Of a stretch of DNA of 64,000 nucleotides, positions 23,801-63,124 are shown piece after piece. Each line of letters starts with the position of its first letter. Within the stretch, counting starts at the first letter, position 1. The notes beneath the pieces are model-generated. The model saw only the letters and a list, made by a program, of their open reading frames with translations. It did no database searches and was not told the origin of the DNA. This DNA is from Sardina pilchardus. Taxonomy: Eukaryota; Chordata; Actinopteri; Clupeiformes; Clupeidae. The stretch is from NCBI RefSeq assembly GCF_963854185.1, contig NC_085016.1:27352123-27416122 (forward strand), in the 5' to 3' direction. A program made the translations under genes and the position numbers.

Positions 23801-24990
23801 TCATCTGACAGTCAGTAGAAGTCGGTGTGTTTCTCAGTGCCACATCCAGCAGGGGGGCGGTAAGGTCTTTTGTCTTGTGCCTTAAGCCAATATAGAGGTT
23901 GTAATGTTCATGATGAGATTACATGGGATCAGTAGACGGCGTGGATGAAGGGACCGTGCACTGAATCATAACACACCATTGTTCTCACTATTGCTGATAC
24001 TTACAATGCTCCACTGATGTTCTTACAACGTTCTTACATTCAGGACATGGAGAAAGCATATTTGTCGCATGGATCCATTTCATCAGACTAGAAATAAAAT
24101 GGTAGGGCCCAAGGCATGAATGACACTACAATGGGAAGGCCTGGGTTTCAGTTCTCCAGCACCCAGTAAGAAAGGAAAACCTCTATGCTCACTCTATGCC
24201 AGCACGGCATCAGTACCGGATTGAGCATATGCTAATCGTGTTTAGTGCTTGATGAAGCTATAGTGGTAGCAGGATCTTCTCCACAGGGGGGCTAAAGGGT
24301 TTAGTCTCCGTCTAGGACCCCTTGCAGTTGGTCTCAATCCCTAAATTACAAAGATACGGCCTCCAATTACGTGAAAACCTCTCCACAATTCAGCCTCCCA
24401 ACCCCATTAAACGCATATGCCCACCTTCTGGAGTCCCCACTATATAAGCAATGTGCTAACGCAAGAGAAACCCATCAACTCTGTCCCTTGTGCATCCCCC
24501 CAAAGCTCCCTAGCCCAATCTCCAGAGTGTCCTTCACACTCTCAAAGCTAAACAACGTGACAAACAGAATAAGCTGTGCACTGATGTGCCTAGGGTAGGT
24601 CCCAATCATTGCTCTAGACAAGGGTGAAACAACGGTATACACAGAACGAAAGACCCACTCGGACCGCGGCCAAGCTACATAAACACAACAGGGGAGCAAA
24701 ACGAGGTTTTGTTTTAATAATCACATTACAAGGGGTCGTTTAGCAAGCTTGCTTCTTGGCCAGCTCTGGAAAACGAGGGCAGCAAAGCCAGAGAGTAAAC
24801 TACAAAAAAAACAAAACGGCCTCCTCATGTTTGTACTAATGCCACTATTGTTTGCAGCTGCAACTAACCATATAAATATTCACTATGTTCAAATATGTGA
24901 ACTAAACTACATTTTTAATGTCCACAAAAACGCGCACGTTGTATTGGTTAAGGTTATCAGGGAAGAAAGCACAAACAAAATGTAAAAAAA
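20800..24990. other. Intergenic spacer impg2-senp7
   Basis: No open frame here resembles a known protein and no exon-like splice pair stands out. The sequence is mostly AT-rich and unique; 22410-22440 has a short GTTAGCATG repeat. A few stretches (for example 22490-22680 and 23090-23170) are less AT-rich and could be conserved non-coding sequence, but nothing in the sequence proves it. Confidence 0.5.
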
Positions 24991-24996
24991 TAACAA

Positions 24997-25361
24997 TTTA
25001 ATATTTCCTTGGTCTTCACATTAATGGCATATAATAGCAATAGTAAAAACTATAAAACATCTTGTTCAAGTAGTTTGTCTAAGTGTTCACAGTTTTATAA
25101 ATAATGTATACAGCAATTGCATTATACTCATGAAATTGGAGTGTTATTACTGAAATAATAATAATTATTAAAAAATAATAACAAACAAACGAAAAACAAA
25201 CAAAACAAATAGAAACACTATTTTAAAAAAAGACAAAAATTTTAAATAAATTGAACAAGGCCACTGGAAAATGACAGGTCTGCATGGAGCAGGGTGTCTT
25301 CTCTGACCGGAGCCTGGACCCTACTCGTCCTTTTTCCCTCTTCTCCTCTCCTCTCTTCTCT
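24997..25361 (-). other. senp7 3' untranslated region (inferred)
   Basis: Downstream of the stop codon the coding strand has pyrimidine-rich then A/T-rich sequence. An ATTAAA-type polyadenylation signal lies at 24997-25002 on the minus strand; I saw no canonical AATAAA on that strand nearer the stop. The 3' end is therefore a guess. Confidence 0.35.
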
Positions 25362-52696
<27,335 letters not shown>

Positions 52697-53560
52697 CTTG
52701 AAGACCAATGTAAACAGTTAAGCATGCACATCACGTGATACTCACTATTTCAGGCCTAGCCTGATTCTTACTAACATCGACACTGGCATATCAGATATAA
52801 GAATCTAAGCTTATATAGTAAACGGTACCTTGGCTATTAGGCTACATGTATACTGAGGACACAGACTCAACCAAGCTAGTTGCAGCTATTATAGCTAAAG
52901 TTAATGTAAGAGACTAGTTTGCCGTAAACGTTAGTTTTTTTTTTTTTTTGCAACACAATGATCTAAGGTAGCCTCTAACGTTAGCTAACGTTAATGAATC
53001 GTTGCTCATTGCATGCAAGTGTAAAGGGTGCCTTGTCGGAACATGGCTGATTAGCCCAAGTATATGAAGGACAATAAGTTAATTGCATTACCTTTGCAGT
53101 TGATCTTACATTTTGTCGTCATATCAGCTAAAAAGAATTAATATATGTCTTCACAAATCAGTTGTGTTGACAGTTTCCTCTTACTTCCTGTTAGAAGTTC
53201 AGAAGGCTTCCGGTACGTCAGAGCCGTGAAGTTTAAGCTACCAAAATAAAGGGTCGGTTTCCTACAACCACGCAATTATGGTATCATTAAACAGCATACA
53301 ATTCACTCATCTTTGTTGTCTATTTATCGATAACAAGTAAATATAAAAGTGTACATATGACGTGGTAAATTGTAAAAAGAAGACCCATTACGCAGTTGGC
53401 TCTCAAGGCGCATGACTACACGGAAAGCTGACTCGCTTAGACTCTTATGTACTATTGTGTAATACGACATTTCCGCCAAATTGAGGATGTTGGTGGAGCT
53501 ATCAGATGAGCCGAATATGTGTTGATTTATTTATTTTAATACAGTTTTGTGTTTTTTAAA
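52697..53560. promoter_or_regulatory. Divergent senp7/vps8 promoter and 5' leaders
   Basis: senp7 (minus) and vps8 (plus) start 865 bases apart, head to head. A likely senp7 leader exon ends at 53092 (GCAAAG|GTAATG) and would splice to the AG immediately before the senp7 ATG. Motifs of housekeeping promoters are present: ETS-type CTTCCTG (53184-53190) and GCTTCCGG (53206-53213) directly followed by CRE-like TACGTCA (53214-53220), palindrome TTATCGATAA (53325-53334), and E2F-like TTTCCGCC (about 53470). There is no obvious TATA box. Confidence 0.6.
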
Positions 53561-54581
53561 ATGTCTGAGTCGCCGGATGCGCGCAGCTTGGTTTCTGCCT
53601 CTTCTCAACTCAATTTAATGGAAATAGATGCGGTGAGAGATTCTGACAATCGCAGTTGTCTTCTGTTGTTGAATGTCTACTGTTTACTTGCTTACTGTTG
53701 CACTGTCTACTTCACTAAAACGAATTTTAAAACCCGGGTTGTATGTTGTACTGGCTTTCCGTAATAGCCCACTGGTATGTTACTGTGTCACTATATTGCC
53801 AGACACTGTGTGTCTATTGGCATCTAGCCTAGCCTACATCCATCCAGCTGTCAAGTGCGTTATTCTTACTCCCCAATCTTACAACAGTGCGCATTCAGTC
53901 ACAGCCTAAGCCTACATAAAGTGTGCGTTTGTCATTATTCTTTTCATTTCAGATTGATGATAAAGAATTTGACATCCCACAAGTGGATACTCCTCCAACA
54001 CTTGAGAGCATCTTGAATGAGGTCAGTACTCTCTGTGGAAATAGTTGTAGGCCTATTCTGATATTACACACCGAACCATACACCGTGTAACTAGTCCTTG
54101 TTGTAACTGGCATGTATTTTGTCCTAGCCTGAAGATGAGGATGAGCCATTCATCTTGGAGGACACTTGTCTTCTTAACACCGAAAACATTGACACGCATT
54201 CCTGTGAGACCTCCTCCCTCGCCAGCTCTGACAGTGGAGATCGCACACACCTGAAGAGGTAAAGCACCTGTCCCCAAAGTACAGCTCAACACACTCTGAA
54301 CACTGATAGTGCTGATAGGATTTTGAAGTCACAAAACGGCTTCATTGCTTTACCTTGGTGAATTGTGGGCATTTCTTGAGATGTAGTGATGTTAGTGACC
54401 ATTTTAAAACGATTCAACAATGTATGTGTGTTCAAGCCCTGTTAGGTAACTCTGAAGTGCATCAACTGCATTGTGTTTTTGCAGGAGAAAGAAAACTATA
54501 GAGATGAACACAACCGTCCATGGCTCAGTTCTCAGACACAGTATCCTGAAGGGCATCTCGGCTCAGATGGTGTCTGCTGCT
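53561..54581 (+). CDS. vps8: vps8 exons 1-4: acidic N-terminal tail
   Basis: Residues 1-123. Ser/Asp/Glu-rich and probably unstructured (for example EDEDEPFILEDTCLLN, SSLASSDSGDRTHLKR), followed by VHGSVLRHSILKGISAQMVS, which begins the conserved part. Introns here are short (106-320 nt) and hold nothing notable. Confidence 0.9.
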
Positions 54582-56368
54582 GTGAGTCAATCATGTTTTT
54601 TATTTTATTTTTTATCTGCTGACAACTCGATGGCTATGTGGTCTAAAGGAGGAAGGGGGATACTGGTGTTTTGTTTGGTGTTGGTTTCAAATATCAATAA
54701 CATTATCCAGAATTGTCATGTTAATGGCCAGGGTAAGCCATAAACAAGTCCAGTCAATCAACGTTGTGCTTCGGGAGTCCAGAATGGAGAAGTGTGATTT
54801 CATGGGCTATTCAGTTCTAATGACCATAACCTTTCCTGAAACCAAAACCAAAGTGCAGACTGCATTATAAAAAGGTCATGGAAGTGCACTTTTTCTTTGA
54901 AAATAGAAAAGATCCCTTCAGAGGATGTTCTGTTTTTTTACCTTTTTACTTTTTACAAACTCATCAGTTACGTGCATTTATAAAGCTAGTAATGATAATA
55001 TAATTATTTCCTAATTTGTATCCTTACTCCCTGCAGGACAAAGTAGATGCCGGCTTGCCCACAGCTATAGTGAGTATCAAATGTTCTTATGAGCCATACT
55101 TTGAGTTTCAAATGTTAAGGTTTGATGTTTATGGTCTGTGGTTTATGGTCTATGGTTTAAGTCTTTTTCACCGTTTTGTTTTTATCTTTCACTAGACTGT
55201 CTCAAGTGTTATTACTGTTGGGACGTCTCATGGTCTGGCGCTGGTGTTTGGTAAGCATCACCCATCTATTTATGACATCTTGATTACAGATGCATGCTGT
55301 TTAACCACTAATGTTTCATGTCGCTGGACAAGTGTTGAACACTTTACAGAGATGTGCATGTGGTATATACTGTAGATTAAATTCATGTTTTTTTTCTGTT
55401 TTTCCTCTTCTAGTTAGGCCATGTAACTGCATGTATGCACCAAAAATACTGTATGTTAGGTACAGTATGGTGTGTCTTAGCTAATAGATAAGGTGAAACA
55501 GTGCTCCTCACAGTTATGAACATGCAAACCTCAGGGTTGATCTCAGTAGCTGGTCTGAGAAGAAAGACATTTTTCCTTTAATCTAAGTATGATCTTTTAT
55601 TAGCATGACTACTACACTGTACTGGTTGCTTAGTTTTATTAACCTTGTATAAACAGTGATGTCTGTGAGCCAGTATTGTACTCAATGTTGTTCTTGGACT
55701 GTTTCTCTGCCTTGGCTTTTGACCTGGGCTGGATGATCAGGAAAAGGTAACCTGCCATAAATAGCTCTCTGCTGTTCTGTGTCTCTTTGGGTCGTGGCAT
55801 TGCAAACTGTTGCTGTCGCATGCCATAGACATAGCTGCATATACTGTAGCTGTCTAACCCCCTGAAAGCATTTAGATAAGCATGAGCTTGTGGATATTGG
55901 ACTTTCTTTCCTTTTGTTCATCATTTGGAAATGAATGAGGTTAAGGTTTATTGTTAGGGGATGTTGGTTTGCAAAGAGCATGGTATTTTTTGTCATTTCC
56001 ATGTTTGTTCTTCATTGGTTTTTATTTATTGTTTTATATGTATAGAGCAGGACTATGGACTGTATCATTAACATGCTGCCATTCCTGGTGTCTGTGGCTA
56101 CTGATTGGTGATTGGTGGTTTTGTTGGCCTCCATTTTCTCTTTTTGTGGGGTTAAAGGGCAAAACAACTCTAAAACCCTATCAGAAATGTTAGAATGCAT
56201 TGCATCTGAGTCGTGTGCATGACACTCTTTTTAGACCAGAACCAGGCACTACGGCTGTGCTTGGGAACCACGGCAACCGGAGCAGAGTACGGAGCTGTGT
56301 CAGCCCTCAGTATTAACCATGACTGCACCCGCCTTCTTTGTGGCTTTGCCAAGGGACAGGTGTGTTGA

Positions 56369-56407
<39 letters not shown>

Positions 56408-59400
56408 CTATATGTCTTTCTGTCTAAATTGCATTTTGCTACCTGTTACACGCTGTTTTACATTTCACTACCTCTTCACTACATAACTGTGTATATGACA
56501 ACTAAATCTCTTTAAATCTGAAATCTCTCTAAATCTCTCTCACTCTATCTTTTCTCCTTTCCCTTTCGCTCCCTCTATTTCTTGCTCTATATTCCACAGT
56601 CAACTTCACTTCCATTATGCTGCATTTATGACAACACATATGAATGCAAATGCTTCATGATAATGATATCAACTGTTATTGATTTAAATGTGCAACCGAG
56701 ACCTGCATTTTGAATGTGTAACTGCGCTTTGTGTGGGAAGGCTAAAAATTGATTGCTTGATGTTCAATCCATTGTTTGATGTTCAATCTGATGTTCATAT
56801 ATTTTCAGATTACAATGTGGGACTTGGCCAATGGGAAGCTCCTTAGAACAATCACAGATGCTCATCCACCTGGAACAGCCATTTTGCATGTGAAGGTAAG
56901 ACTAAAAACATTTTGGCCTGTCAGAATTAGGATTAAGAAAGTTTGTCAATGTATTCAGTTATGCCAATGTGCTCTGATCATTGGGTTCTGATATGGTACT
57001 GAGTAGACTCTATGCTCTTAAAAAGTCAAAACCACATGTTAACATATTATCTTAAATCCCCTTTTGACCTCTTGTTTCAGTTCACCGATCATCCAGCGCT
57101 GGCTGTATGTAATGACAGTGGTGGCTCTGTGTTTGAACTGTCATTCCGGTAGGCAATTACTGACATTGTTTAATCATTATTTGTGTTTACGTTTTCCATG
57201 CAACCATCTATTACTATGTAATGCTGTCATTGTCACTGCTCTTAGCAAAAGCTGAACAGAAGTGCATCCTCTACTTATGCACTTCCATTGCATTGACTTG
57301 CATTGCAGTGCTGATTTCCACCACTAGATGGCAGTATCTGTCTATAACTTGTTGGCAACCTGTGCCTTTACTTGTTTAGATCGGTTTAGATCAGTTTAGA
57401 ACTGATTTATTCTCCCATCAGAAAAAAATGTGATGCCTGTACACTTTTACAGTGTAGCTGTTTGGATTAAACTGGATTGTGCTGGGTTATGTGGCTATTC
57501 ATCGCCAGGCGACAGAAAGCAATCTCTAGTCCAATCAAGATACCAGTGATTGGAAACAGAGCAGACTGTGGGTATCTGGTAATAGCATTACCTGTCAGCT
57601 CCCCTACACTAAATGACATTGTGAGGATATTCACTGCTTTGTGTGGGGTGAATATGGGGTTGGACGAATGTGGCCAATCTTACTGGCTGTGTCACGGCAA
57701 ATGAAACTGTCTCACCTGAGCCTAATAGCAGAAGGTAGGGGAACAATATGAGAACCATTTTGTGCCGACAGTTTCCCATTTTTCCTTTTCATGTTCCATT
57801 TGACTTGCGTCACGGTGTCTCTTGCTGGCTCAGGGTGTGTGTGTGCATCTTCAGTGTCAAGTTGGGTTAGGTGCAAATAACACTCTTGTGTTTTCTCTCT
57901 CTCCTCATTTTTGTCGTTCTCCCTCTGTAACTCCTCTTACCCTTATCCCTGCCTCTCTCTATATATCTCTCTTCCCCCTCCATATCCCTCTCTTTATCTC
58001 TCCCTCTCTCCTCTCTCTATCCCTCCATCTGTCTCTCTCCTCTCTCTATCTCTCCCTCTCTCTATCCCTTTCTCTCCCCTCTCTATCCCTTTATTCATCT
58101 CTTTCTCTCCACTCTCTATCCCTCTATCTCTCTCACCCCTCTCTCTCCCTCTTTCTCTCTTTCTCCCCTCTCTATCTCTCTATCTTTCTCTCCCCTCTCT
58201 ATCCCTCTCTCTGTCCCTCCATCTCTCCATCCCCCTCTCTATCCCTCCATCTCTTGCTGCCTCCCAGGAGGGTGATGGGCATGCGCACCTGTGACTCCCG
58301 CTGTCTGTTCAGCGGCTCCAAGGGAGAGGTGTGCTGTGTGGAGCCCCTGCATGCGGGGCCTGAGCTCAAAGACCACCCCATCACCCAGTACTCCCTGCTG
58401 GCCATGGCCTCCCTCACCAAGGTACCGCCCGGCCCTCCTCCGCCACCACCACCTGACCTCCCTCACAGCTCATAGGTGTGCAGTATCCATGTGTTTTCAG
58501 AGCGAAGGAGACATAGAGATGGAGAAGTTCATTACATGTTGATGAATGTTGATGAATTTCAACATCTGAACACTTTGAGAACAAACAAAACAATTTTCAG
58601 AGACTTAAAACAAACAGCTAAAGCCTACCTTACACTGATAAGATTTGGGAAAGATTCTCCAAAGATTGTAGTCTTTTCACTAATGCCCCTCATTCAAACT
58701 TTACTCAAAAGACTACAGTCTTTCAAGAATCTTTCCCAAATCTTGCCAGTGTAAGGTAGGCTTTAGTCGACACCCCCGACTCATACCACATCACACCACT
58801 GAGTAGTCTTGCACTGTGTGTTTGAGTAGGTGTGTAGTAGGCTGCCCTGAGGACACCCATAATGAGTACACTCTGTTTCTCCGACTGCCACACACACTTA
58901 ATGGCTCTTATTTGTCACAGATAAACCAGTGTTTGGGGTACAGTCTCTGGCTGGTGGTGATAAAGCAGCAAAAGGCAATAAAAGCCAATAAACAGAAGCT
59001 ATCCACAATAACACAGTACAACTTGCAGCCCTCTGCTGTCATTTACTGATATGCTGTTGTTTGGATTGCAATTTCCTTACACTGTCATGGAAAAAAAGAT
59101 AGTGTTATATTTCCAAACAGTGGTGTAAAAGTAAGTATCTGGGAGTCCCATGCTCCCCTCTCTGTTCCCACGCCCAACTGTAAGCCAGGCTTATGCGGTT
59201 TAGGATTCATTTTGTCCAGCCTCTGTACCCAGGCTTGGCCAGATCAATTTGAAAGATCGCTCTGAAATAGCTGTTATGTGACCTGAACACAAAATGTTGC
59301 AGTACATTGTATCAATCTCTAAACTGAGACGAACAGTAATTTATTTATCTCCCTGTCTTGTCTTTTTTCTTTCCTTTTTTCTGCCTTGCTTTAGATCTTG

Positions 59401-62400
59401 GTGATTGGACTAAAGCCGTCCCTGAAGGTGTGGATGACTTTCCCCTATGGCAAGGTACTGAAACACACTCTGGTATCTGTCACATTTAGAGCATATGTTT
59501 TGGTGATTATTTTAGACAGTAGGCCTACATCTCTGACTTTCAACCAATAGAGAAGGGCAGAGACTTAAGCTGTCACTGCCACTCATCATTTCACAACATT
59601 CCGATTAAGGTTCTGTTAGGGCAGCTCTGAACCTTTTGATGACTGCTTGCTTTATGGCAGTTCAACATTTTGAATGGGTATTAGAGCCGTAGGGACAAGG
59701 TTTGCTCTGACTAGATGTTTAGCTTGCTAAGAAGCACAGTGTATCATCAGACAGAACATCATCAGCTATTCCCACAAGAAGACACAATTCTGTTTTTTTA
59801 GCTTTTTGCCTCTTTTCCATCTCTTGCTTTCTCCCACAACCAAAAGACCCAGGACTGAAAATGCCAGTGACATTTGCAGCTCTTTATCAAATATATTTTT
59901 GATTAGAAGTAGATCGCTCCCTGCCTTTGGTGAACATGAGTCATGTGAAAATGCTCCACTAGCTAGCACTGCTGTGTTTGCCTGCACCTTTACGTCCGCA
60001 TATTGAGCTAGCAGCAGCATGTTGGCGGTGGGTGCAAAGACAACAGTACTGTAGCGAGTGCCAGTGCAGTCTCTATACTAGAACCTCCTAGGGCTCTTTG
60101 GAGTCTTGCCCATCTAAATTCACATGATCACTTCTCATTCCTTCATGACTTGTAGAGCAAAATAATGGCTTGGGTTTTAATTTGTCACATGTCCTACCAT
60201 ATAGCATATTCCATGTGAATCTAAAGGAGTCTGACGCTTGTTTCCTTGCATAATGTCACGCCTGGATATATAGATGATATGACTTCTACTGTAAATGATT
60301 AGTGGACTGGGATGTTATTCTAATACTTTAGTTAGTGTGTGCTGTACAGCAAGCTGCTTTCAAGTCACTCATTCAGATGACACAAAGCCGAGTGTCCTTG
60401 AGGATCAGCCACTACGCTTTGTTGCAATTACAGTCTCTCTCTCTCCCGTTACTTGCAGTGTGCCCTCGCTCTTTATCTTGTCCTTCGCTAGCTTACTTCC
60501 CTATTCACGCCATCCCTTTTCTTTCTAGTCAAGGTACTGAGATGACTGCTTGCGTAAGCGTTTAGCTGCAGTACAGTCATGTTGAACACATGGCTTGTGA
60601 TATGGCTCTATTCCCAAGAGAAAAGGAACAAACACACTTCAGCATTTGGTTGGATGTCTTGTTTTTTTTAGTGAAGCAAATGTATAGCGTTGTGCCTCTG
60701 ATCTGTTTGTGTTGTACATTCACATGAATAGAGCCAGGGCATGAAGGCCTGAGTGAATAATGCTACCAAGGAGTAGCTCATTGGGCTAACCTCTAAGTTG
60801 ATTTTTTTGGCTGTGTAGCTGATATTACTTGGATTAAGGGTATTAGCTGCTGGGTATGAACTGTTGGTTGATTGAAAGCTGCCTGGTGGTTCTCTTGCAG
60901 ACGGATCCTGCTAGCGTGCCCCAGTTAGCCTGGCAGTTTGTCTCTGTGCAGAAAGCTGTCAATCCCATCCTGGCTTTCTGCAGAGGTGACACAATCCATT
61001 TCCTGCTGGTAAGTTCTTGAATTTATTCAGTGCCATTTTGTGTCTCACACATTTTGTGTTCTTATTATGTAGCTAATAAAAAATTACAAAGTATACAGTA
61101 TAACAAACAGAATGAGTTGGTGTAACTGTAGGATGCTTTGGTTTCCTGCTTCAGGTGAAAAAAGATGAGTCTGGAACCATCCATGTCATCAAACAGCGGC
61201 AGCTTCACCTAAACTGTGATGTCATCAGCCTGAGCGTAAGTTTCAGCTATTTCGAAATCTGTAGCTAAATCATGTAGCTCTTTTAAGTTGCAGAGGTACA
61301 TCAGATACTCTGCATTGTATGCCCTACTTATATTCCTCCGTTAGTCTTAATTTAGTCATTATGAAGTTCTCCAGGACCTGTGTTTAGGGCCAGAGCACAG
61401 TAGGTGCAGGCCAGGTGGTGTGCAAAGCCCTGTTGTCTCTATAGAGATTATGTGAAGCTGATGCAGGCGGTTGCGACTATATTTGGCAAATTGGACTCAC
61501 TTCCTTATAGACATTAACATTTAAAAACAGGCCTGAATGTCTGAATCATCTCACATCAACAATAAACAATTGTTTTTCCATGGACTGTCTCAATTATCTG
61601 CCAATTTCCCCAGGATGTTTTTCTCTCTTAAATGTCAGCTGAGCTGTATTACCTTTAGGGTAATATTCACCATCTCTGTCAGTAGTATTTTACTCGCAGG
61701 AACTCAGCCTGCTGTACAATTTAGAACTGGATTTGCTCTGTGGTTTGCTGTTTTAAAAATCACAGTGCTTTTTCTTTGGTTTTTCAGGATTTTGTTTGCA
61801 TTTTGATTTGTCCCTTTTCACACAGTTGATGAGCTCAGCTGAGCTCAAACAGTTCTGCAGTCATTATAGAAAGCAGTTTAGGGTGTTGGGGGAGAAGAAG
61901 AGGAAGTGAAACATAATCTCTTATTCCATCACTTACTTTTACTCTCTACCTTTCACACCTCACTCTCTCCCTCCATCTTGGTTCTGCTCTCTCTCTCTCA
62001 CTCTCTCTCACTCTCTCACTCACTTCCTTCCCTCCTCCCTCCCTCTCTCTCCCCGTTTCCGTTCCTCAGTGGATCAACTCTCGGACGCTGGTGGTGGTGG
62101 ACAGTGTGGAGAAGCTGCATGTGGTGGACCGGCCCAGTCAGGAGGAGCTGGAGACGGTGGACCTGGCCGAGGTGCAGCTGGTCTACAACAGCAGCCACTT
62201 CAAGTCCCTGGCCACCGGGGGCAACGTGAGCCAGGCTCTGGTGAGTGCAGTGAGATCCACTCAGTGGTGGCCATCATGTAAGGATCATTAGGGCCTGAGC
62301 ACTGTAGGTGCAGACCATGCTGTGTGCAAAGCCCTATTGTCTCTTTAAGGATTATTAGGGTCCAAGCCTCCTAGGTGCCGACCATGCTGTGTGCAGATCC

Positions 62401-63124
62401 CTATTGTCTCTTTAAGGATTATTAGTGTAGTGCAGTGTGCAAGTCCCTATTGTCAGTGCTAAAGTATGAAAGATCAGCATAGCAAGTGAATATAGGACAT
62501 TGGATCAGAGACTCTACCCGTATGTACCTTTGAAAAGCCACAGTGCATAAGGTTGGCTTTAGACTTCAAACATATTTACCTTGTGCTGATACACAGTGCT
62601 CCCACTGTCAAATCAATGACTATGGTTGGACCATGGTTTTTTTTTTTACCCATTTCCAACCTTTGTTTGTCAATTCAAACCAAACCAGTCAGCATATATT
62701 ATTCCCAAGTTGTGGCAGTTTAGAGAGGATGCCCTGAAATTGCCGCTGGTGAGACCTGTGTCCCACCTTCCGTACCCAAACACTTGTAATGGACCTACCC
62801 AGATTACTTTCTGTAGCATTGACAGAAGCGCTGCAGTCAGACTGAGCCATTGCAATGGTCTGTGTGGCCTTTGGTTGTTGTAAGCTTTGAGCAATTGCCC
62901 CACTAAGATATTCCATTGCGAATCCATTGGGAGCTGTAGCGCTGCAGTCCAGTCGGTAGTTCCAGGCCACTTTCTCTCGCCCCTCTCCCCCCTGCCTGGC
63001 AGTGTGGTGCCCCCTCTGTGCTGTTCTAATCTCCTCCTCTGCCCTGCAGGCCCTGGTCGGGGAGAAGGCCTGCTACCAGTCAGTGTGCAGTTACGGGGGC
63101 CAAGTCGTCTACCTGGGAACCAAG
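53561..63124 (+). CDS. vps8: Vacuolar protein sorting-associated protein 8 (5' part)
   Basis: Vps8 is the Rab5-binding subunit of the CORVET tether on early endosomes. Fifteen exons in phase: 53561-53632, 53953-54021, 54128-54258, 54485-54581, 55037-55069, 55196-55250, 56235-56359, 56809-56895, 57081-57148, 58268-58421, 59395-59454, 60901-61008, 61155-61235, 62070-62240, 63050-63124. They give 462 codons and continue past the window (family about 1,400 residues). An acidic N-terminus (DIPQVDTPPTLESILNE) is followed by WD40-type propeller repeats: VGTSHGLALVFD, LLCGFAKGQITMWDLANGKL (W198-D199), CNDSGGSVFELSF, LVIGLKPSLKVWMTFPYGK. Start chosen at aaaATGT, the first ATG with a stop-free frame to a GT donor. 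Confidence 0.94.
55037..63124 (+). CDS. vps8: vps8 exons 5-15: beta-propeller
   Basis: Residues 124-462. Exon 5 is only 33 nt. Exons 6-9 form the first blades, exon 10 holds GSKGEVCCVEPL and DHPITQYSLLAMASLTK, exon 12 WQFVSVQKAVNPILAFCRGD, exon 14 WINSRTLVVVDSVEKLHVVD, and exon 15 ALVGEKACYQSVCSYGGQVV. The propeller, helical and RING parts of the protein continue to the right of the window. Confidence 0.93.
57890..58267 (+). repeat. 350-nt C/T tract before vps8 exon 10
   Basis: CTCTCTATCCCTCCATCTCT-type degenerate repeats run up to the acceptor CTCCCAG of exon 10. They form an extremely long polypyrimidine tract in the vps8 transcript. Confidence 0.9.
58619..58765. mobile_element. Palindromic MITE
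   Basis: Nearly the whole 147 bases is an inverted repeat. The outer 39 bases of each arm (starting TAAAGCCTACCTTACACTG) match with two differences, and pairing continues inward to about 59 bases, leaving a loop of about 28. Ends in TA, compatible with a TA target. It lies in vps8 intron 10. Confidence 0.75.
59455..60900. other. vps8 intron 11, unique sequence
   Basis: About 1.4 kb with no recognised exon, repeat or RNA gene. Confidence 0.5.
61386..62430. repeat. Dispersed ~65-bp repeat in vps8 introns 13-14
   Basis: A phrase of the type AGCACWGTAGGTGCAGRCCA ... GTGTGCAAAGCCCTRTTGTC occurs once at 61386-61452 and as two tandem diverged copies at about 62290-62425, each followed by CTCTTTAAGGATTATTAG. 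The introns are otherwise unremarkable apart from a CT tract (61960-62068) before exon 14. Confidence 0.75.
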
